From positions 124,001 through 188,000 of the forward strand of contig WOUO01000023.1 of the NCBI GenBank assembly GCA_017139535.1: a stretch of 64,000 bases of DNA. The letters run 5' to 3'. Positions 20,265-31,671 of this stretch are shown here, piece after piece (the first letter of the stretch is position 1; each line of letters starts with the position of its first letter). A program made the position numbers and the translations under genes. The DNA comes from Trichocladium uniseriatum. Its lineage: Eukaryota; Ascomycota; Sordariomycetes; Sordariales; Chaetomiaceae. The notes under the pieces are model-generated. The model worked only from the letters and a program-made list of their open reading frames with translations. It had not been told where the DNA came from and did no database searches.

Positions 20265-22990
20265 CTAAGCCCTCTTCGCGTCCCCAACATACTTGAGGTT
20301 GAACGCCACCGTCTCCGACTCGTCGTACTCGCTCTCCTTCTTCTCGTCGCCAAAGATGCGCAGTGCCTTGACGGCAACCTTGTACTGGCCCGCCGGCGCG
20401 TAGGTGCCGTCGTCGAGGCGGCCGTCCCACGCGTACTCGATCGTGCCGCGCGGGTTGTACCGGAACGGCAGGCCGTCGATCTGGCCGAGGCTCGCGGTGC
20501 CGTTGCTCACGGGCACGACGTCGGCGCGCACCAGGGCGCTGCCCATGGCCAGCGTGACGACCAGCTTGGGCAGCTGGGTCTGTGTGTTGTTGAGGTATTC
20601 GGTGTCGTTGGCGTGGCCGGGCGGCGGAAGCAAAAAGGTCGTGTTGGCCGGCACGGGGATGTTGTCCTCGTCATCGGCCTGGCTGATCAACGCGCCCTTG
20701 GAGTCGAGCACCACGGCCGAGTGCATGCTGCCCGCGACACCGAGGTACGGCAGCGACAGCGCGGTGCCGTCGGAGCCGTTGACGGCAATGTAGCCCGAGT
20801 ACACGGGCAGCCGCTTGGCATCCACGCCCTTGGGCGGCGTCGCCTTGACCTTGATGATCTTGCGCTTGCCGCCGGGGATGGTGAAGTGGCTCGGGGAGAA
20901 GGAGAGCGTCGCAAAATCGCCCGTCAGCTCGCCGGGGAAGGGGATCGGCTCAATGTCGGTCTCGCTGGCAAACGTGTAGGCGGTGGCGGCACCAATGTTG
21001 CTGAGCGTGTACTTGACGGGCCTCCGGCCCGTGTTGGTAATGTCAAACTGCTGCACCGGCTCAAAGTGGTCCGTGTCGTTGAACGACAGGCTCGAGACGC
21101 TCAGAAGAGTGGTCGCCTTGGCGGCGTCCCAGGCCTGAACGAGGCCAGCGCCCTGCTGCACAACCGGGGCGAGCAGCGGCAGCGACTGGCCGCCGACACG
21201 GAAGAGGTTGGGATGGGCGGTCGCCGACAAGAGGTTCTCGATCGTCTTGGGATCCTTGGTGCCCCGGACGTTGGCGATAAGCGCGTAGATGGCGGCGGCC
21301 ATGGGGCAGGCCATCGAGGTGCCCGAGAGCACGGCATACGACCCCAGCGCACGGGGGTACGTCGACAGGATGTTGCCGCCGGGCGTCGACAGTTGCGGCT
21401 TGGCCTCGAGCTCAAAGGTAGGGCCCCACGAGGTGAAGTCGCTTGCGAAACCCGCGCTCGCCGGGTTCTCAAACTCGACGAGGAACTTGGGCGCCGTCTG
21501 GGGGTCGGCCATGTTGAGCACCACCTTGGATCCCGCCTTGAGGGCAGCGGACCAGGCTGCGCCTTGCTCGGCCGTAACCATGGCCACGCCGCGGACGCCG
21601 GGCACGGCGCCCGACACGGTAGACGTGCCGGCGGCGTTGTTGTAAAACATGACGTACTTTGCACCCTTGTTGACCGCGTTGGTCACTTTTTGCACAAACG
21701 GGCAGGTGCCGCGGCGGACTAGGACAATGTAGCCCGACAGGTCCGGGGTCGTGTCGGGATAGGGGTCGCACCCGTGGGCCGGGTTGGTCGAGTCAAAGTC
21801 GACGGTCCAGAGCGGGAGGCTGACGTCGGCCCATTCGGCCGGCTCGCCGGTGGTGAAGCCAAAGGACTCGGTGGTTCCGTCGACCGAGGCCGTGGCGTTG
21901 GTGAGCAGCGCGGGCGTAATGATGTTGTCGGTCGACGCAATGGCCGTGACCTTGTTGCCGTTGGCGGCAGTCGATGCGTAAAAGATGCCCGTGGCGCCGT
22001 CGTTTCCGGCCGACACCACGCAGGGGACGCCGTTCTCGACGATGCGCGACACGACCGTGGCCCAGGGATCCTCGGCCCAGCCCGAGGGCCCGCCGATGGA
22101 CGCCGTGATGATGTCGCTGCCGGCCTCGTAGGCCATGTTGTAGGCGGCAATCAGAATGTCGTTGCCGACGTCGCCGGTGCAGCCAAAGACGCGGTACGAG
22201 CCCAGGGTGACGTCCTCGGCCGCGCCGATGATGCCGTAGGGGTTGTTGGACTGCGCGGCAATGATGCCCGCGACGTGCGTGCCGTGGCCTTGGCAGGTGT
22301 CGAGCGGGTCGGCGTCGGGCTTGGGCGTGTTGGCGCCGTTGAAGTCATCTCCGACGAGATCGGTTCCGTACGAGACCAGGCAGCCGCGTCCAAAGCAGCC
22401 GCCGAGAGCGGGATGCAGGTAGTCGGTCTGTGTGTGTGTCAGTAGGCGTCTCGGCCGGGATACGCCAAACTTACACCCGTGTCGATGACGGCAATCTTGA
22501 TGCCCTTGCCCTTGATGCCCCTATCCCGGAACTGGTTGACCTGGGTCATCAGATGCGGCGTAAAGGTGTCCTTGTTCTTGTGTCCGTGGCGCTTGGCGAG
22601 CAGCTCGTCGACGCCGTCGCCAGTGGAATGGACAACGTGATGGGGCACCGGGTAGCGCCGGACGGGGAAGACGCGCTTGATGGCGGGCAACGCCGCCACC
22701 TTGGCGGCCAACTTGTCGGCATTCTTGGTGTCTTTGAACTGGACGGATGCGCCCTTGAACAGCTTGAAGCGGAGATCCTTGCGGAGCGAAGCCTCGCCGC
22801 CAAACGAGCTGACGAAGGCGTCGGAGTCCTGGCAAGGGTTAGAGCGGCCGAGGCTATCAAGACTGTCTGGACTCACCTGATCATCCTCATACTCGACAAT
22901 GTAGGCGCCCGGGACGATGTTGGGTGCATGGACCGTGGCGGCGCGCGCAACGGCGGCCGTCAGGAGCACGGCCAAGTCCAAGCGGACCAT
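20265..22990 (-). CDS. Secreted subtilisin-like serine protease with PA insert
   Basis: Extracellular S8 family endopeptidase. Exons are 22990-22877, 22828-22475 and 22427-20265; 876 aa. A signal peptide (MVRLDLAVLLTAAVARA) and an I9-like propeptide (GAYIVEYEDD...SVQFKDTKNADKLAAKVAALP) lead to the catalytic domain. Asp154 is in AVIDTG, His204 in GHGTHVAG and Ser527 in SGTSMACP, with SAGNDG providing the oxyanion Asn. Between His and Ser lies a protease-associated-type insert (residues about 340-450, LSGYIVLVRRGTCPFVQK...). A C-terminal beta-rich Fn3-like region follows. This is the layout of the minor-extracellular-protease/Vpr-like fungal subtilases. All catalytic residues are present, so it should be active in nutrient protein digestion. 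The second intron splits the codons just after the catalytic Asp, joining DTG to TDYLHPALGG. Confidence 0.95.
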
Positions 22991-24746
22991 GGCGCTCCTC
23001 TTATGAATCAGGGAAGGAGTGAAAAGCGAGTGGCGCCGGCTGGTAGCTGGCGAGTAACGAACGGCTGACACCAAGGCTTGTGATCCGCGTCACGGTCAAG
23101 AGACCAGGAGCGCGCCGCCATGATGATATATGTATGGCATGTCTACGTTCAGGCTCGCATACCCCGGGACGTCAAGGCGAGCTGGAGTTGCGGCCGAATT
23201 ACCCAAATTCTTCAATTGACTCATCCCATTGGGCAAAGGGCCAGAGATTGAGCGGGACGGTCTTGCTCGACAAGGCAGGTACCCTCACAACCCTGGAAAT
23301 GCGACCTTAGTGTAATGCGCGCCGTCAATTCGTGCTACGAGGGCCCACGGGAGCTGTCTCGGAGCAGAAGGTGCATTTTCAGCGGAGAAACGCTGCGGTG
23401 CCACAGATCATGATGTGCAGCGCGCCGTCGTCTGGCCCCTGCGCTTCGTTGATCGGAATCACGGTACCTTGGCGGTGTCACTTGGCGCAGCGAAGCCATC
23501 GCGATGGGTTTCTCAAGTTTCCCAGCGCAAAGACCGCACCGCCATCACATCGATCGAGAATGCCATGCCGCGGCTTCCATCCCCGTCTTGGCTTCGAAAT
23601 TGACGTCTGCCCAGGTCTCTCGATAGGCGAGGGTGCGTCGGCTCGGCTGGGCGTCCGATTCGGGCAAGTGGTTTGTCTTGTGGATTCCCCTGTCATCCGA
23701 GGCGGCCGGTATCGCGTGCGATGTTTTTTAGACGACCTTGATGGTGCAATCTAGAAGACACCTTCCGGTTGTGTGCTGGTCACACGCAAGGCGTGGAAAT
23801 GGCGGCATCTTGCTGCTGTCGTGCGGCTGTGCTCAGATTGTTCCTGCAGGAACGGCACCTTCCAGGTTGCAAGGGGAGTGGCGTCCAGGTTCCCCGCACC
23901 CCCTGTCCCCCTGGCGCCGAGATTCACTGCCGGCTGCCGGCTTGGAGTCCCAGAGTCGCGTCGACGATGAAGTCTGGAACGTCGGACAATTGCGTGGTCT
24001 TTGATCGTCTTTGAATGCCCTCAACAACGTAAGCCGCATACATACAAGTCTCCAACAACCCTATCGGTAGGATACCCTATACGAAGTATTCCCCGCAGCG
24101 AAGATATCTCCTACCGATGTGTGTGGGTGCATGTGCATGTGCCATGTGAGGATACGACATCGTGAGCAGGACGAGGTAATAAATTATCGGGCTGCAACTC
24201 CCGTGATGGCGAACCAACACTTCAAGAGAGTGCATCCTCCTCGTCTAGCGCATTGAGCCATTTCTCGGATTGGCAAGTAGGATCCTTCAGAGCTTGCACG
24301 GAATAGTCAGTCGCGCTCAGTTCCACAGCCATGGCGAAGAGGGCGAGATTGGAGGCTTCCTGCAGCCGGTCCGTCGTGTGGCTCGAACAATCCGTGAGTC
24401 GAAGGGCGTGCCATGCTCGTCTGACAAAGAATGAGTGAACAATTCCTCCAAAATTGAACAATGGGTTTCTCTGGGATGGAAGCCAAGAACTTGCAGGCAA
24501 AAGGTGGGGCAAATCTAGGAATTGACCAATCAGTCGTCACTGGATGACAACCACATTTTCCCTGTGCTGGATTTGGTAGCCGAGGTGCTTCAACAACTCA
24601 ACAGCACACCGGACGATTCGGAAACCGCAGTTCGACCTCGTTATCGACTTTCCTAACGAGGTAAGGGTTCATCTCGCGCAAGCCTGAGGCAATTCGCTAA
24701 CCGACGCTCAAAGTACGACAGACCCAAACACACATATTCCGCAACC
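22991..24746. other. Intergenic, 1.75 kb
   Basis: Divergent upstream regions of the subtilase and the BolA-like gene. No convincing coding region, RNA gene or repeat was found. The distal part (24540-24746) is AC-rich just before the BolA start. Confidence 0.5.
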
Positions 24747-25241
24747 ATGATCTGTCGAACGTGCCTGCGCGCAAGCCGCGCCTTGCCGGGCGACGCGATC
24801 CCCGCCCAGCGGCTCATGCTCCGAGCCACCCAGACACGAACACTCTCAGTAGCCTCGACCCGCGCAACGCCTCTACTCCGTCAGTCGCTCTCGCAAAGGT
24901 CCTCCCTTTTCGCTTCGTGCCAGCGCTTTTCGACATCAGCCGCCGTGTCTTCGGCTCCGGCAGCACAAGACGCACCTTCGTCTACCAGCGAGGTAGAGAA
25001 GCCGAAATTCCTCTCCGAGGGCGAATCGCAGGTTTGGGATATTCTGGCGACCGAGTTTGCACCCACGCAGCTCGTGGTGCAGGACATATCCGGCGGCTGC
25101 GGGTCCATGTACGGCATCGAGATCAGCTCCGAGAAGTTTCGCGGCTTGAACATGCTCAAGCAGCAAAGGCTCGTCAACGCCGCGCTCGGGGACCTCGTGA
25201 AGGAGTGGCACGGTGTGCAGTTGAAGACCAGGGTGCCATAG
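24747..25241 (+). CDS. Mitochondrial BolA-like protein (BolA3 type)
   Basis: Single exon, 164 aa. The first about 70 residues are Arg/Ser/Thr-rich without acids (MICRTCLRASRALPGD..., RTLSVAS), a mitochondrial targeting sequence. The BolA domain follows at about residues 88-160: SEGESQVWDILATEFAPTQLVVQDISGGCGSMYGIEISSEKF, then GLNMLKQQRLVNAAL. The GGCGSMY stretch carries the conserved Cys of BolA3 proteins. Known members work with glutaredoxin 5 and Nfu1 in delivering 4Fe-4S clusters to mitochondrial enzymes such as lipoate synthase. The length and domain position fit the fungal orthologue. Confidence 0.93.
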   Translation: MICRTCLRASRALPGDAIPAQRLMLRATQTRTLSVASTRATPLLRQSLSQRSSLFASCQRFSTSAAVSSAPAAQDAPSSTSEVEKPKFLSEGESQVWDILATEFAPTQLVVQDISGGCGSMYGIEISSEKFRGLNMLKQQRLVNAALGDLVKEWHGVQLKTRVP

Positions 25242-26428
25242 GGGCCTTCTTTTCATGCTTAGAACGGCTTCGAACGCAGTCGCCTTTTCGCGCAGACTCC
25301 CACGGAGCTTCGCTGGCATTCATTGCCCTCCGCAGGCGGAATAGGCAGTCCGCCGCTCTCACGTCCAAATACTCCACTCCGATAATGATACGACGAAGAC
25401 TATACCCTTGCTAGCCAGGTCGTGCTGCTAAATGGCCTGAAGCAGTCATCCTGCTGGCGCCGCCTGTCACTAACTTCGGTTGGCGCACGCAGCTGTCCGC
25501 ATCGATCAGCAACTCAATCTTGCTTCTGAGGCCCATGGTTTATAGCGACCAGTATACAACCCTATTCGTCCCGTGCTCGTTCGCGTCTGCTGCGAGACAG
25601 TGGAGGCTCCATGGCTTATTTCGTACCGGTTCCATCAATGGGCCTGAGTACCTGATCCTGCTCCTGTCCCGGGACATGACGTGTCTGTGTTACTGGACCA
25701 TGTGGTCGTCTTCGGCCGTACAGCCGGCAACTTGGCCATGGGATGTTCGCATACGGAAGGGCCGCCATGTTGATCTGCTGTTTGTTCAAACCTTTCCCGG
25801 TACTTCCGTATCAACCACTGGTAATGTGTACCGCCTAAGCCGGCCTTTCGTTCGGTTGCCGAATTAACAATCTGCCTCAGAGTCACTTCAAGCTGAGCTT
25901 CGCCGGGCTGACATAATGATAAACTCCAAGTTGGCACCGGTCGAAGAAAAGTGTTGTGTCCCGGAACTCCAAAGTTCCGAGATCTCAGGATTGATGGAGG
26001 ACGGATTCCGTCGCTGATTCGTCGCCGTTCAAGTCAAGGCTCGTCGTGTGACGATCAAGCGGAGCAGCGGCTTGACCCGACCAATCGCCATTTTTCCGAC
26101 GCAGGAGTGCGCCACTGCCGGGTGTTGGGGAACTTTCATGGTCCAATTGCATCCGATCACGGGCCGCAGCATCCCATCGTCGTCCAAGCCAAGCATCAAG
26201 AGTGGCAGTAGTGGCAGACAAGGTGAAAGAACCCTGCAACAGGTCCACTGTTTGGCTCGGCAAGCGGGCTCGGACGATAGACGTCAGTATGAAATAGGTA
26301 GTATGTACCGCCCTTAACCAGTACCTAGGTAGCTGCCCTTCTTTCCAATTTCAAACATTGAATTTCAAACCTCTCGACTTCGAAATAGACCTCCTTCCCT
26401 ACCCCCATTGTTGTCAACCTCTTCAAAA
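25242..26428. other. Intergenic, 1.2 kb
   Basis: Nothing supported. The ORFs present are short and low-complexity-free but lack family features. The last about 100 bp are pyrimidine-rich ahead of the next start. Confidence 0.5.
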
Positions 26429-27212
26429 ATGGAACCAGTCCAGGCCAGCAGCCGAGACAAACTCGGACCCCGCAATGTCCCCGCGAAACCCTCCGGCTGG
26501 TCCCACAGCCCCGGGACCCTGACCCTCCTCTGGATGGCCATCTCGCTGCCGCTCGTCGCCTGGGACACGGCCTACGTGCTGCTGCGGCCGCACTCGATGC
26601 CGGGCGGTTCGCTGCACCGGCCGCTGTGGGTGCCGTACGCGCTATACGGCGAGGTCGACCACATGTACGGGCTCAAGCAGTGGCAACTGGGTAACGGCTT
26701 CACGGCCGCCCAGAGCCTGATGAATCTCGCCGAGACGGCGCTGTATGTGGCGTATCTGGGGCTGTGGTACGTCTATGGGCGGGAGGTGGTCCGGGGGCAG
26801 AGGAAGGCTGTGACGGGCCGGGTGGGCGGGTTGGCGGTGTTGTTGGGGTTTAGTGCAGCTGTTATGACGGTTAGCAAGACGGTGCTATATTGTGAGTGTC
26901 TGGTGTTGGGGTGGGAGTTGTGGATGAGAATGACTGACCTTCGGCAGGGCTGAACGAGTACTGCTCTGGGTTTGACAATATTGGCCACAACACTCCCTGG
27001 AATCTTTTCTTCCTGTGGATTATCCCAAAGTAAGCGACCCCCACCATGACTACTGGTACTCTGCCCAGAGACTTGATCTAACGATGTGTGCGCTGTCCAG
27101 TGGCGCATGGATCGTTGTGCCTTCGATTGCAATGATATACGATATGGGCTCTGAGGTTGTCGCTGGGCTGGCGCAGGCTTCAGTACCGCCACGAAGTGGA
27201 AAGGATGAATAG
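26429..27212 (+). CDS. EXPERA-domain (emopamil-binding-like) membrane protein
   Basis: Exons are 26429-26891, 26948-27029 and 27101-27212; 218 aa, frame closed. At least four hydrophobic helices can be seen (LTLLWMAISLPLVAWDTAYVLL; LMNLAETALYVAYLGLWYV; VGGLAVLLGFSAAVMTVSKTVLY; WNLFFLWIIPNGAWIVVPSIAMIY). The EDG-like segment is W-LNEYCSGFDNIGHN. EXPERA members include sterol delta8-delta7 isomerase, TMEM6SF and sigma-2 receptor-like proteins. This short fungal type has no proven reaction. The first intron sits inside the Trp codon before LNEY, which supports the model. Confidence 0.82.
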
Positions 27213-27714
27213 AGGATCATATTGAACTTGAAAGCTGAGAGGATAATCAAAGTCGGATTAGAAGTCATAGGATACGGGGGAGTCGGTATCATGGTCATGG
27301 GTGGCTTGATCCCACTCGTAATAATATACTCTTAATCGTCATCACCAACGCAAACATTCATGGCCGTTCGGAGATGGGTATTAGGACATATACTAGAATA
27401 CGGTATAGCCTCAACACTTCCTTGGTATGAACCGGCATGGTTGATAAGGCCCAAGGGGCAAAGGTTAAGGAATAGTGAAGTGGTGATGGGGCTAAACGCA
27501 AGTCGTGGTCAGCACAGATCCTAAATCAGAAAACTCGCATCACATGTCAGTTCACAAGAGCTGTACTCTTTGTTTCTTGGTTCATGCAGATGTTGCTGCC
27601 GAGAACTTGTGCTGGCTGCGCAGATAGGGTTAGGGTTAAATAGAGTGGCAGCGCGTCAAACGTCGCGTCGCTTCTCAACAGTTCAACCACCAACTGTCTA
27701 GGACGACAGGTAAA
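27213..27714. other. Intergenic, 0.5 kb
   Basis: AT-richer spacer with no feature seen apart from the short 5' flank of the dynactin gene. Confidence 0.5.
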
Positions 27715-29463
27715 ATGGCGGCGCTCACCCCCTACACATACATCCAATGCCCCTGTTCGGATCCGTCGACGCTCGGCCGCCCGTCGGACTCGCCCGCGAC
27801 CGAACCCGACGAAGACGACCGCACGTTCGACCCCCGCGCCCCGCGGTCCAACTTCAGCCTCTACCCGCTCGAGTACCTGCTGTACTGCGAAGACTGCCAC
27901 CAGATCCGCTGCCCGCGCTGCATCGCCGAGGAGATTGTCACCTACTACTGCCCCAACTGCCTCTTTGAGGTGCCCAGCAGCAACCTCAAGAGCGAAGGAA
28001 ATAGATGCACCCGCAACTGCTTCCAATGTCCCGTCTGCATCGGGCCTCTCGCCGTGACGAGCGTCGAGACGAAACCCGACCCGAACCTGCTCTCCCCAGA
28101 AGCCGCCGCACCGCACTCGGGCCCCTACGCCCTCACATGCTCCTACTGCTACTGGAGCTCGACCGAAGTCGGCATCAAGTTTGACAAATCGAGCAGCATA
28201 CACGCGCAGCTGGCCAAGCTGCGAAATGGGGGCGTCCCGAGGGTGACAGCCAGGGAGCGAAAGGAGCGGCGGAAGGACCCAGGATACAAATCCCGAGACA
28301 CGGTGGAGGAGACAGACGAGGATGACCTGGACCTCGAGTCGCAGTTTGCAAACCTCAAGGCCTTTTACCAGAGCCAGCTCGCCGACCCCAACGCGGCCGG
28401 CAACGGGCTCGCATCGCTAGGCGACCTCGGTTTCTCGTCGCCGACCTCGCTCTCGCGCATCATGAGCATCTACACGGGCGGCGTGCTGCAAGACAAAAAG
28501 GCAAAGTCGCGCGTGGGCGCCATGCGCGAAGCACTCGACACCAACGAGGGCCTTCAGGTCGCCAACCTCGACGAGTCGGACGCCATCGCGAATCTCCGAG
28601 CCGAGGGCCACGACGCCACCGCCTCGACCGCCCAGCTCTTCGACCAACCGCCCAACCTCGGCGCCGAGCACCTGCACGGCCGCGACCGCTTCGTCTCGGA
28701 ACTCCGCCCGATCCCCTGCCTCTTACGCACAAAGCGCTCCAAGCGCTGCCCGCTCTGCCGCCACATCATCAGCAAGCCCGAGGCCAAGATCCAAACCACG
28801 CGCTTCCGCATCCGCCTCGTCGCCGGCACCTACATCCCCAGCATCGCCATCCGCCCGCTGTCCCTCTCCAACGGCACCTCCACTTCGTCCTCTGCGTCCG
28901 CAGGTGGCCTCCTCGAGCCGCTCAAACCAACCCACTACCTGCTTACCTTCAAAAACCCGCTCTTCGAGCCCATCAAGGTGACCCTCGGCGCGCCCGCCAC
29001 CACGCCAGGCCGCTTCGCCAGCAAAGTCACGGTGCTGTGCCCGGATTTCGAAGTCGACGCCAACACGGACGTGTGGGACGAGGCGCTCAAGGACGGGGGC
29101 GGTGGCGGGGGCGGGGACCGGGATAAGGAACGCGAGCGCGAGCGGCGGCGGCGCAAGGGCGAGGAAGGGAACGGGCAGAACCAGCTCGAGGTGGGCAAGA
29201 TTTGGGAGAGGGGGCGGAATTGGGTGAGTATTGTGGTCGAGGTGGTGCCGGCGTCGTTGTTGTTGCCTGTGGAAGGGGCGGGGCCTGGGCCGTTGAGGGA
29301 GGATGAGGATGTGTTGGAGATACCCATGTTTGTGCGCGTCGAGTGGGAGGGGGAGGCCGGTGGGGATGAGGTTGGTGCGGCGGTGAGTCGGGATAGGGAG
29401 GCGAGGGAGAAGCGGGAGCTGGCGTACTGGTGTGTTTTGGGGTTGGGGAGGATCAGACAGTAG
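27715..29463 (+). CDS. Dynactin p62 subunit (dynactin 4 type)
   Basis: Pointed-end subunit of the dynactin complex, which links dynein to cargo and drives nuclear and vesicle movement in hyphae (the ro-2 product in Neurospora is the known fungal case). Single exon, 582 aa. The N-terminus has the family's cysteine clusters (CPC; CEDCHQIRCPRC; CPNC; CFQCPVC at residues about 13-105). Further down are a WSSTEVGIKF motif, a helical middle, LLRTKRSKRCPLCRH near residue 340, and a beta-rich C-terminal part interrupted by a low-complexity Gly/Arg/Glu run (GGGGGGDRDKERERERRRR). The motif order matches dynactin p62. The Gly/Arg run is species-variable filler. Confidence 0.93.
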   Translation: MAALTPYTYIQCPCSDPSTLGRPSDSPATEPDEDDRTFDPRAPRSNFSLYPLEYLLYCEDCHQIRCPRCIAEEIVTYYCPNCLFEVPSSNLKSEGNRCTRNCFQCPVCIGPLAVTSVETKPDPNLLSPEAAAPHSGPYALTCSYCYWSSTEVGIKFDKSSSIHAQLAKLRNGGVPRVTARERKERRKDPGYKSRDTVEETDEDDLDLESQFANLKAFYQSQLADPNAAGNGLASLGDLGFSSPTSLSRIMSIYTGGVLQDKKAKSRVGAMREALDTNEGLQVANLDESDAIANLRAEGHDATASTAQLFDQPPNLGAEHLHGRDRFVSELRPIPCLLRTKRSKRCPLCRHIISKPEAKIQTTRFRIRLVAGTYIPSIAIRPLSLSNGTSTSSSASAGGLLEPLKPTHYLLTFKNPLFEPIKVTLGAPATTPGRFASKVTVLCPDFEVDANTDVWDEALKDGGGGGGGDRDKERERERRRRKGEEGNGQNQLEVGKIWERGRNWVSIVVEVVPASLLLPVEGAGPGPLREDEDVLEIPMFVRVEWEGEAGGDEVGAAVSRDREAREKRELAYWCVLGLGRIRQ

Positions 29464-29520
29464 CGGTGGTTTTATGTGGGATTTGCATTGGGCGAAAAGA
29501 ACTGATACCCTTAATGAAAT

Positions 29521-29676
29521 GGCATGTCACGGTTACATGGTTTAGAGGCTAGTGCTGGTATCTACTAACCACAGTCTCTACAGTTAATACACTGAAGGAA
29601 TGGGCATGTCACGGTGCATGGTTCAAGGCTAATGTACTGGTATCTACTAACTACAGTCTATACAGGTAATACACTG
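29521..29676. repeat. Two-copy direct repeat, 74-bp units
   Basis: Units 29521-29594 and 29603-29676 share GGCATGTCACGG, CTGGTATCTACTAAC, CAGTCT and AATACACTG at equal spacing, with about 85% identity by eye. The second unit abuts the stop codon of the alcohol dehydrogenase gene. It lies between two convergent 3' ends. Confidence 0.85.
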
Positions 29677-29678
29677 GC

Positions 29679-30866
29679 CTACGCCTTGAACTGGTCCTGG
29701 TAGTTGGTCAAGCAGAACCGGTACTTGACCTGGTTGTTGTGCAACCGTGTCAGGGTCTGGGCCAGGTTCTCCGCGCTGATGGGCACCTCCTCGACCCACG
29801 TCCGGATGCCCTTGTCGGCCGCGAGCTGCAGCATCTCGAGCGTCTCGCGCCGGCTGCCGAGATGCGACGCGCCGATGAGGCAGCCGTTGGCCATGAAGGA
29901 CTGGTTGCGGATCTTGATGCCCTCGCCCTCGGGCAGGCCGACGCTGACCCACTTGGCGTGCACGTCGAGCAGGCTGAGGTAGGCGTCAAGGTCGAAGCCG
30001 TCGAAGCTGCTGGCCGTGTTGACAATCAGGTCAAAGGTCATGACGTGCTCCTTGTTCCAGTCCTTGTCCGCCGTCGCCAGGAACCCGTCGGCACCCAGCT
30101 TGCGCGCGTCGGCCTCCTTGGCGTGTGTCCGGCTGATGACCCAGACCTCAGCCCCGAGCGCCTTGGCGAACAGCACGCCCATGTGGCCGATGCCGCCCAG
30201 GCCCACGATGCCCACCTTCTTGCCGGGCCCGCAGCCGTTGCGCACCAGCGGCGAGTACGCCGTCAGGCCGGCACAGAGCATCGGTGCCGCGATTGTGCTA
30301 GGGAGGGCGTCGGGGATGGGGAAGACCCTGGGACGCGGTTAGAGGTGCGCTAAGTGAGTTCATGTTGTGTTGGGAGGCTTACCAGTGCTCGTGGGTCCGG
30401 ACGTGTGAGGAGTAGCCACCCTGCGAGACGATGCCCGTCTCGGGCCAGACGGCACCGTATGTGTCGAGCTGCTTGCGGCAGTACGTCTCGTTGTCGTTCT
30501 TGCACTGGCGGCACTCGAGGCAGGAATAGCTCTGCGCGCCGACGCCCACGCGCTGGCCCTCCTTGATGTTCGTCACCTTGGGGCCGACACGGATGGCCTT
30601 GCCGACAATCTCTTTGCGGCTGTCAGTCACCCGATCCGAAACAGGGCGAGGACGGTCCTACCGTGGCCGACAGCCAGGGGGAACTTTTGCTCGCCCCAGC
30701 CGCCGCTGATGGTGTGGACATCACTCCCGCACACACCGCAGCACTCAATCTCAATGTCGACGTCGTAGTCGCCAAACGGCTTGGGCTGGAACTCGTTCTT
30801 GTGGAACTCGAGCCAGGTGTCGGGCCCGTTGACCTGGAAGCCGGTGAACTTGTCGGGGTACGGCAT
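29679..30866 (-). CDS. NADP-dependent zinc alcohol dehydrogenase (ADH6/cinnamyl type)
   Basis: Reduces aliphatic and aromatic aldehydes with NADPH (yeast ADH6/7 and cinnamyl-ADH class), in the cytosol. Exons are 30866-30662, 30611-30383 and 30327-29679; 360 aa, the usual family length. Catalytic zinc ligands are Cys in CCGVCGSDVHT, GHE across the first splice junction, and a later Cys in the NTASSFDGF-side core. The structural zinc loop is CLECRQCKNDNETYC. The nucleotide-binding loop is GLGGIGHMG, followed by SRTHAKEADARKLGAD, whose Ser-Arg after the second beta strand favours NADP over NAD. The C-terminus is complete. Both introns fall at codon-splitting sites that restore family sequence (GH-E, HW-VFPIP). 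Confidence 0.94.
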
Positions 30867-31671
30867 TGTGAGTTGGGAGTCGAGAGATGAGTGGGGCGCA
30901 AGGAGAGTCTGAGGTCAACGGCAGACAAGGAGAGTCTGTATAGGTCAACGGCGCAAACAGGAGTGAATCTCGGAGAGCAAGAGTTGGATGGCACATTGGG
31001 ACCACCCCGCCTTTTAAACGATCACACCGACCCTCCAGAAAGTTCGAGAGGGGCGATCCGTGCCCCCAACCAAGGCACAGCCGGACGGCTGGAGCTTCAC
31101 GGACTATCTCTCATGAATCCTCGACTGCGTATGGCATTCGGCCTATTCCCCTCGGCCGCTAACCCCGCCAAACCCCGCCAAAATCTGTCTGGGGCCAAGA
31201 GTTTGCGGGACAGGGGGGGTTCTGGGTCGAATTGGGCCGATTTTCCACAAATCAGAGCCCTTGCCGTTTCGTTGCCTGCCGGCGGGATCCAGCCGGGCGG
31301 GACCGTGTGGGGTGAATTCGGGACAGCTCCGCCCGGTAAGAGGGTAAATGGCGGTCCGCCCGCTGCAGGGCTCAGTGGGGGAGGCATCTGACGAGCAGAG
31401 ACTGGACGATTTGGAGCGGCTGTTATCTTGTGTTTATCCCATTGGCATCTCGGATCTGCAAGGCTCGGCTGACACTGTGACGCAGCAGGGTTGCAAACCG
31501 CACTCCCGCGTGGGAATCTGGAGAACAAGTTCCAAAAGGAGACCAATGAGCCATTCTTTGAAGAGAACGCAGTACTCGGTACATGGAATCCTGCCGCCAG
31601 GCTGACAAATATTAGAACATGTCGCGGCGTGACATGAACAGGTCATCCACAGATCGCCTTGATGCCATCAC
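30867..31671. other. Intergenic, 0.8 kb
   Basis: The dehydrogenase upstream region includes a GACCTATACAGACTC-type AG-rich repeat (two similar GGAGAGTCTG blocks at 30901-30937). It is otherwise GC-rich sequence without a supported gene. Confidence 0.5.

Noticed and set aside
20613..21722. 369-codon plus-strand open frame
   Set aside because: Antisense of the subtilase catalytic and C-terminal region. Arg/Gly/Val-rich with no family features.
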